Position numbers and translations under genes: made by a program. From assembly GCA_021845665.1 (NCBI GenBank), contig JAJZVO010000034.1, positions 1 through 44,936 of the forward strand: DNA of 44,936 bases. The letters are read 5' to 3'. Source of the DNA: Bacteroidota bacterium. Lineage in GTDB: Bacteria; Bacteroidota; Ignavibacteria; Kryptoniales; JAKASW01. Positions 40,374-44,936 of the stretch are shown here, in pieces. How positions within the stretch are numbered: the first letter of the stretch is position 1; every line of letters starts with the position of its first letter. Below the pieces are notes generated by a model that saw only the letters and a list, made by a program, of their open reading frames with translations, searched no databases and was not told the origin of the DNA.

Positions 40374-40854
40374 GGTCCTGTTCCTTTGTCGATTCCCGCG
40401 GAATAATTTCGATTTTTGATTTTACAGAATTGGCAAGAAAGCATTCGCGGTGAGCAAGCGCGTGCATTTCCGCCAGCTGTTCGGAAGTCGGTACCGGCGG
40501 GCCGCCGAATTTCACGGCGGGCCTTAGGGTCACGCTTTCCACAACCAGTATAGCATCGGCGTTCTTTGCCATGACATACTCCGCCTGGTCTTCGTAGCTC
40601 TCTACAATAGCATTTCTCTTTGCCGCGATGGCGAGGAACGACAGCATGTGGCAGCTGGATAGCGCCGCAGTGAACGCTTCTTCAGGATCGACTGCGCTTT
40701 CGTCCGAATAGGGAAGCGGGACTACAGACGGGGACGAGGACGCCCGGATTTCCATTCCTCCATCGAATAACCATTTGTGTGCCCGGCTGTATTTCAGGTC
40801 GGTAAACTTCTCGCCGGGCCTTTTTTCCCAGGATATTCTCGTGTGGTGCGCCAT
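40366..40854 (-). CDS. OsmC-family peroxiredoxin-like protein
   Basis: 162 residues from the second of two adjacent ATG codons (GGAGG lies right before the first, so 40854 has better spacing than 40857). OsmC/Ohr-type thiol peroxidases reduce organic hydroperoxides. The two reactive cysteines are C68 in TAALSSCHMLSFLAIAA and C138 in ALAHRECFLANSVKSKI, with VDPEEAF preceding. It corresponds to the broader OsmC group (YhfA-like) rather than to Ohr. It is co-transcribed with the ArsR-type regulator. Confidence 0.9.
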   Translation of the reverse strand: MAHHTRISWEKRPGEKFTDLKYSRAHKWLFDGGMEIRASSSPSVVPLPYSDESAVDPEEAFTAALSSCHMLSFLAIAAKRNAIVESYEDQAEYVMAKNADAILVVESVTLRPAVKFGGPPVPTSEQLAEMHALAHRECFLANSVKSKIEIIPRESTKEQDHE

Positions 40855-41032
40855 CATTCCTCCGGTTGAATACATTCACAACATACATTCCAATTTACCT
40901 GCACGCTTCATTCTGGAATTAACAATGGATTGCGTCCGGACGTTTCCGGCTTACTGCTGTTCTTCTGGAAAAGGGTGTTGAGCTGGTGATCGTTCAATTT
41001 ATTGTAAGAACGGGCCGATCCGAATCAAAAAG

Positions 41033-41764
41033 CTAAAGCTGAATGAACGCATATGCGGCCACCGGTCCGCCGGTTGCACCGACTATCCTGATCGGCGCGG
41101 TCTGCAGGTCGAACCGTGATCTTGCCACCTCCGGAATCTCGTGCAAATGGACAAGCGATTCGACGATCATCTTGTCCCTGAGCGCCATGTGCGACGCGTG
41201 TTTGCCCGGAGGATCGATCGTTATCGAGTCGATGCCCACTACTTTGATATTTCGGAACTGTGCCAGAAATTTGCTCGCATCTTCAGCCATATATGGAATT
41301 GTATCGGGCGCGTGAGGCTTGTTCTTTTCGAGCCAAGTGTCATATCCTGTTCTGATCACAACGGCACCTACCTTGGCCAATAAGCCCTCGAATGTCTTGA
41401 GATGTTCCATCTCAACTCTCGTGAGAAATCTGATACCGTCGCATTCGACCGCTTCCGATGAGTCGGAAAGATCTATAACGAAAGCGCTGTTGAAACAGAA
41501 TGACAAGTCGAATGTCTCAAAGCCGAGATGCTTCATGCCGAAGTTTTGATGACTCGGTGCATCACCGTGTGGATGACAATTGTGGTCACCAACCCTGTAG
41601 ATGTGATGCTGATATCCGGTTTTGTCGATGTCGCTGAAGATTTCCATCTGAGGCTTCGGGTCGCCGGGAAAAACTTCCACGTCGAGATCGAGCGGCTGTG
41701 TGAGATCGATAACGAGGTATTCGACCGATCCGAGCCGGATCGCTCTTGTATTTATTCGCTCCAT
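41033..41764 (-). CDS. Cyclase-family metal-dependent hydrolase (kynurenine formamidase-like)
   Basis: 243 residues from ATG 41764 (a TTG two codons upstream is possible). Cyclase-family features: DLTQPLDLDVEVFPGDPKPQ at the N-terminus, the metal site NCHPHGDAPSHQNFG (matching the HxD.P.H part of the HxGTHxDxPxH motif, with the first His shifted), VVIRTGYDTW, and VVGIDSITIDPP followed by HLHEIPEVARSRF-like helix. Members hydrolyse amides or lactones such as N-formylkynurenine using Zn or Mn. The shifted first histidine makes the substrate assignment uncertain. No tryptophan-degradation genes are adjacent. Confidence 0.85.
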   Translation of the reverse strand: MERINTRAIRLGSVEYLVIDLTQPLDLDVEVFPGDPKPQMEIFSDIDKTGYQHHIYRVGDHNCHPHGDAPSHQNFGMKHLGFETFDLSFCFNSAFVIDLSDSSEAVECDGIRFLTRVEMEHLKTFEGLLAKVGAVVIRTGYDTWLEKNKPHAPDTIPYMAEDASKFLAQFRNIKVVGIDSITIDPPGKHASHMALRDKMIVESLVHLHEIPEVARSRFDLQTAPIRIVGATGGPVAAYAFIQL

Positions 41765-41872
41765 ATCCAAATGTAGCTCCGGAACCCACTCGCCCGCAAC
41801 CGGAAAATGGGCAGAAACTCCCGGCGTGATGCCAGCCGTGGTTGGGCGAAAAGGCGGAGCGCGGTCTGAAAC

Positions 41873-42664
41873 CTATCTGAGCCTTTTGATCCTTTTGGAA
41901 ATCAATTCCCGGATTTTCTCGTATGACGGCGGCGGTCCGCTCCATACATGCTTCTTGTCGATGAACAGCGAGTTCGATATGCCGTATCTCCTGACATCCT
42001 CCCGGTCGAAGGTGTCGAAGGCGCGGAACTGCACCCTGCCCTCGAACTGAGGCTCCGCGGCGGCTCTCTTCGCGCGCTCGAAAGTAAGGTTTTGTGCCGG
42101 GCACCATCCGCTGCAAAAGGCATTGACGGTCACTTTGTTCTCTGCCAGTTCGGGCCTGAATTTTCCGCGAATCCACTTCGGAGGGGCGGCGTCTGTCGTG
42201 AACGGCTTCCACATCAGTGCCTGCATACCGTTTCTGTCCACGGTGCGAAAGCCGTGCTTCCGGAACCACGACGCATGCATAAACACAGGAATAAGAATTC
42301 CCCAGGCTACGATTCCCTTCGCGCCGAGCTCGCGAGCGTCCGCTTCCGCTGCTTCAAGTAGAGCAGTTCCCATTCCGTGTCGACGAAAGTCTCCCCGGCC
42401 ACGCTTGTATCCATGCACCCAAATGCAATTTATGAAGTATAGATCTTTTCCATCGACGAACGAAAACTCGATAGGGACATATTGAATCATTCCGCCGACT
42501 GTCCCATGGTCGTCCACTGCAAGCTTGACCCGGAGTCCTCTATGTTGCATTCTCCTGTACCAGTCCTCTTTCATCTTTCCGGCCTCCTTCATTTCGTTTG
42601 ACCAGTCTTCGAGACAGACGAGATAGAGAGACAGATTACGCTCATCCAGATCCACGATATTCAT
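41873..42664 (-). CDS. GNAT N-acetyltransferase with C-terminal YoaP-like domain
   Basis: 263 residues in two parts. Residues 1 to about 155 are a GNAT domain (VDDHGTVGGMIQYVPIEFSF, the acetyl-CoA loop RRHGMGTALLEAAEADARELGAKGIVAWG, WFRKHGFRTVDR). Residues about 170-263 match the YoaP-like extension: VTVNAFCSGWCPAQNLTFERAKRAA with a CxxxC-like FCSGWCP, VQFRAFDTFDREDVRRYGISNSLFID and GPPPSYEKIRELI. The second part resembles a thioredoxin-fold segment. Acceptor substrate unknown. The gene stands alone, and the 420-bp stretch upstream carries no gene. Confidence 0.88.
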   Translation of the reverse strand: MNIVDLDERNLSLYLVCLEDWSNEMKEAGKMKEDWYRRMQHRGLRVKLAVDDHGTVGGMIQYVPIEFSFVDGKDLYFINCIWVHGYKRGRGDFRRHGMGTALLEAAEADARELGAKGIVAWGILIPVFMHASWFRKHGFRTVDRNGMQALMWKPFTTDAAPPKWIRGKFRPELAENKVTVNAFCSGWCPAQNLTFERAKRAAAEPQFEGRVQFRAFDTFDREDVRRYGISNSLFIDKKHVWSGPPPSYEKIRELISKRIKRLR

Positions 42665-43087
42665 GCTATTCTCCTGGTCTCTTCATTCGGCTCAGATGAC
42701 TGCCGATGCGTGTTTTCCTTCATACCGTCAGCAGTTGTCGAGCGTTGTTGCAAGCTTGCCGAACAACGCGCCGGCCTCCGAGTTCGCCGGCAAAAAGCTC
42801 CGCGATCGCCAAATCTAGAGAATCGTGCTTGGGACGGTTAAATTACGCAGCACTATTATGGAATGTAATGGTAGGAAGGTTCGAAGCTAAATGCATACGG
42901 TAAAAATCTCCTGCGTGAGACATCAACCTCTACACTTCGGATGATCTCAAAATCGATGCAATCATCTGTGAGGAATTTAGCGACTCCCCTATGGAATGTC
43001 AACAACGACTCCGCTTGATGGCAAGGGTTCCTGCTGCGATTGGCAGCCCTACCGATGCGCATTCATGCGCTGCAAGATGATGGTTAT
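42665..43087. other. 423-bp gap without intact gene
   Basis: No frame here shows convincing coding character. A leftward stretch around 42985-42915 reads AKFLTDDCIDFEIIRS, faintly like the first residues of DUF5615 PIN-like toxins, preceded by AGGGGAG and TTGACATTCCA. It may be the remains of a toxin gene. Confidence 0.4.
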
Positions 43088-43945
43088 CTAGTTTGAAAGC
43101 CCCGCGAAATCATCATCAGAGAGTTCAATGTTCACCGAGTCGATATTTTCCTGCAGGTGTTTGAGCGAGCTCGTCCCGGGGATTATTACCATGTTAGGTG
43201 AACGCTTCAGGAGCCATGCCAATGCGATCTGAGCAACTGTTCCTTGGTACTTCTTCGCGATCGCGCCAATCTTGTCCTTCATCTTGTCGGGCCCCGACGC
43301 GAGCGGGAACCACGGTATGAATGCAATGTTGTGCTTCGCCGTGTAGTCGATGACATCTTCCCATTTCCGGTTCGCAAGGTTATACAGGTTCTGCACCGAC
43401 ACGATGGGGAGAACCTTTTGCGCGCGTTCTATTTCTGCAACGCCCACTTCGGACAGGCCGACAAATTTGATCTTGCCCGCCTGTACGGCTTCGGCGACGG
43501 GACCGAGCGTTTCTTCTACCGGCACTTTCGGGTCTATGCGATGGAGCTGCCACAGGTCTATCGTGTCCCGCTTCAGTCGTTTCAGACTTCCCTCGATGCA
43601 TCCTCTGATGTAGTCGGGACGTCCGTTCGGTGTCCACTGTCCCGGGCCTGGCCGCTCGAGTCCCCCTTTTGTAGCAAGGACGAATTTCCCGTATTGTGGA
43701 GCCAGGGCTTCCTGTATCAGGACTTCGCATGTGTGCGGTCCGTAAGAGTCCGCGGTGTCGATGAAGTTGATGCCTCCCTTCAGCGCGGCCGTCAATAACT
43801 CCTTAGCCGATTTCCTGTCCGGTGCGTCTCCCCAGACACCCTTGCCGGTGAGCTGCATCGCACCGTATCCCATGCGGTTGATTTCAGTTCTCCCGGCAAG
43901 CATGAAAGTCGATGATGAACCTGCAGATGTTTTTGAATCTTTCAT
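43088..43945 (-). CDS. Aldo/keto reductase
   Basis: 285 residues from ATG 43945 (an ATG at 43960 overlaps the upstream stop and is an alternative). AKR barrel with the catalytic tetrad recognisable: Asp and Tyr in GINFIDTADSYGPHTCEVLI, Lys in KFVLATKGG, His in TIDLWQLHRID. Others are VGLSEVGVAEIERA, QNLYNL and the NADPH-binding NMVIIPGTSSLKHLQENI. It resembles the YdbC/Tas-like oxidoreductases. Substrate unknown. It lies 5 bp after the VOC gene stop on the same strand, so they are one transcript. Confidence 0.92.
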   Translation of the reverse strand: MKDSKTSAGSSSTFMLAGRTEINRMGYGAMQLTGKGVWGDAPDRKSAKELLTAALKGGINFIDTADSYGPHTCEVLIQEALAPQYGKFVLATKGGLERPGPGQWTPNGRPDYIRGCIEGSLKRLKRDTIDLWQLHRIDPKVPVEETLGPVAEAVQAGKIKFVGLSEVGVAEIERAQKVLPIVSVQNLYNLANRKWEDVIDYTAKHNIAFIPWFPLASGPDKMKDKIGAIAKKYQGTVAQIALAWLLKRSPNMVIIPGTSSLKHLQENIDSVNIELSDDDFAGLSN

Positions 43946-43950
43946 AGTGC

Positions 43951-44403
43951 CTAATCCCATTTCTGTATTTCAATTATGTTTCCGTCCGGATCGGTTGCAT
44001 ACGTGAACGTGAGGCGCCCGACGCCGGCCACTTCATGCGTAACAACTTCTCCGAGCCGCGACCCGCCGTGCGATATGACGCTATCGAGAGCCTTCCTGAC
44101 GTCGTCGGCGTGAAACGCTATGTGGCCGAACCCGATCCTGTTAGCCGCTGGGGCTCCCGAGCTCTCAAGCATTTCAGAATAGGAATATATCTCAAGCGTC
44201 GGGCCATTCTCCCCGCCACCGGGAAGTCTTAAATGAATACCTTCAAGATGCGCAGCCTTTACCCCGGTGCCCTTCTCCAACCATTCGCCGGACAGATCCC
44301 TGGCTGGCGGCACCGGTTTGCAATCGAAAACTTCGATGTAGAAGTCCGCGAGTTTGCGCCAGTCTTTGCTAATTATATTAGTGTGTGAAAATACCATCGG
44401 CAT
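43951..44403 (-). CDS. VOC-family (glyoxalase/bleomycin-resistance-like) protein
   Basis: 150 residues with two beta-alpha-beta-beta-beta modules: FSHTNIISKDWRKLADFYIEVFDCKPV (with a metal His), GPTLEIYSYSEM (Glu), FGHIAFHADDVRKALDSVISHGG (His), and FTYATDPDGNIIEIQKWD (Glu). This gives the four metal ligands of vicinal-oxygen-chelate enzymes. It probably acts as a lyase or dioxygenase-like enzyme on a small molecule; the substrate is unknown. It is the first gene of the two-gene unit with the aldo/keto reductase, suggesting aldehyde or ketone detoxification. Confidence 0.9.
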   Translation of the reverse strand: MPMVFSHTNIISKDWRKLADFYIEVFDCKPVPPARDLSGEWLEKGTGVKAAHLEGIHLRLPGGGENGPTLEIYSYSEMLESSGAPAANRIGFGHIAFHADDVRKALDSVISHGGSRLGEVVTHEVAGVGRLTFTYATDPDGNIIEIQKWD

Positions 44404-44744
44404 AATGTCATTCCTGTCCCGAAGCGTGACGATTATTATTTAAATATAGCCGTCTGATGTTGCCGTTTCAATTTGTTTAGGAGGAGCGGGAACGCGGATG
44501 ACACGGAACAAGACATGAGATTGTATTGGATTGTTCTCAACGGACATCCGGGCTCCTTAGAAGTTTTTGGGGTGCGACGATCATGGCCGGTAATGGATTC
44601 CAGGTCCGGCAAAGAGAGATTACTTCGGAAAAAAGACGAAGCGGCCGGGCGGTAACCGCTCAGTTACAGGGTTAAGATAAGAAGAAAGATGAAGTGGGGG
44701 GCTGGACTCGTGGAGGGAGATTCTGTATATCTGAGGCAGAGACG
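44404..44744. other. 341-bp gap without recognisable gene
   Basis: No convincing frame. The stretch AACGCGGATGACACGGAAC near 44490 resembles a dispersed low-complexity word repeat of environmental genomes. From about 44660 the plus strand becomes strikingly purine-rich, continuing into the DUF4338 gene. Confidence 0.4.
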
Positions 44745-44936
44745 ATGCCAGAGACAAAAAGGTTCTTAGAGACAGCGACGGAAGAAGATGTAGAGTTAGT
44801 ACGGCGGATGATAAGAGAAGAAGGGGAAAAAGGGCGGACGTACATATCGAGGAGACATTGTGAGGCGTGGGGATGGCGAACGCCAAAAGGGAAGTTACGG
44901 GATATACATGCAGAGAAGTGCTCAGAGAATTGGAGA
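44745..44936 (+). CDS. DUF4338 (DruA-like) protein, N-terminal part, cut by window end
   Basis: From ATG 44745, 64 codons are open to the window edge. EEDVELVRRMIREEGEKGRT, YISRRHCEAWGW and TPKGKLRDIHAEK match the N-terminal helix-turn-helix-like start of DUF4338 proteins (pattern '(R)xIxxxp..sR..lc..(l/w)gW....G.lrdm.cr..l'). DUF4338 occurs in DruA of the Druantia defence system and in many stand-alone or transposon-associated genes. Which one applies cannot be told from this fragment. It is distinctly purine-rich with A- and G-ending codons, unlike its neighbours, which suggests acquisition by transfer. Confidence 0.6.
   Translation, partial: MPETKRFLETATEEDVELVRRMIREEGEKGRTYISRRHCEAWGWRTPKGKLRDIHAEKCSENWR

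Overview
The window reads as a chromosomal segment of about 45 kb, roughly 50% GC, from a Gram-negative, probably Bacteroidota/Ignavibacteriota-type (FCB group) bacterium. The pointers are a TonB-dependent cobalamin receptor paired with a BtuG-like surface lipoprotein, an outer-membrane lifestyle, an ECF42-type sigma factor with its DGPF protein, and many short palindromic and wordy intergenic repeats of the kind common in environmental genomes of this group. No rRNA or tRNA gene was recognised, so the placement is an inference.

Layout. 0-0.3 kb: the dead 3' end of a group II intron. 0.4-4.7 kb: a small secreted protein, then a leftward cobalamin uptake unit (riboswitch, terminator, btuB, btuG-like lipoprotein, DUF6580 membrane protein). 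5.0-6.9 kb: a PEBP lipoprotein and an AlaA-type aminotransferase. 7.1-14.8 kb: a rightward housekeeping run, mnmE-mnmG-murQ-mfd, in which two parS-like ParB sites flank mnmG, suggesting that the locus lies near the replication origin. 14.9-20.1 kb: a P-type proton ATPase, msrA, a broken DinB gene, an SDR oxidoreductase and a DUF3795 protein. 20.2-22.4 kb: a type II restriction-modification pair with a clear NgoMIV-like endonuclease. 22.6-28.1 kb: a leftward series of small proteins around an ECF42 sigma factor (DGPF/YCII, DUF1801, DoxX-like, TfoX-N, SnoaL-like and carboxymuconolactone decarboxylase families), separated by dispersed repeats. 28.1-36.7 kb: a defence and mobile island. It holds a heptad minisatellite, a RayT transposase pseudogene broken at a perfect palindrome, a relic of a methyltransferase start, a complete NotI-like restriction-modification pair, a tightly coupled four-gene operon of unknown function, and decayed ORF6N and UPF0175/PIN genes behind three copies of a promoter-bearing repeat. 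36.8-39.6 kb: a polyol dehydrogenase and an FGGY kinase. 39.7-44.4 kb: OsmC-ArsR, a cyclase-family hydrolase, a GNAT-YoaP protein, an aldo/keto reductase and a VOC protein. The window ends inside a DUF4338 (DruA-like) gene.

Best candidate for an undescribed system: 32612-35452. Four genes overlap or nearly touch: a YwgA/Panacea-like winged-helix protein, a small membrane protein, a PD-(D/E)XK nuclease and a 460-residue protein with a CxCxxC motif that may be a TIM-barrel enzyme related to tRNA-guanine transglycosylases. A perfect 17-bp inverted repeat sits 14 bp before the first start codon, and the operon lies back to back with the NotI-like system. I know of no named defence system with this composition.
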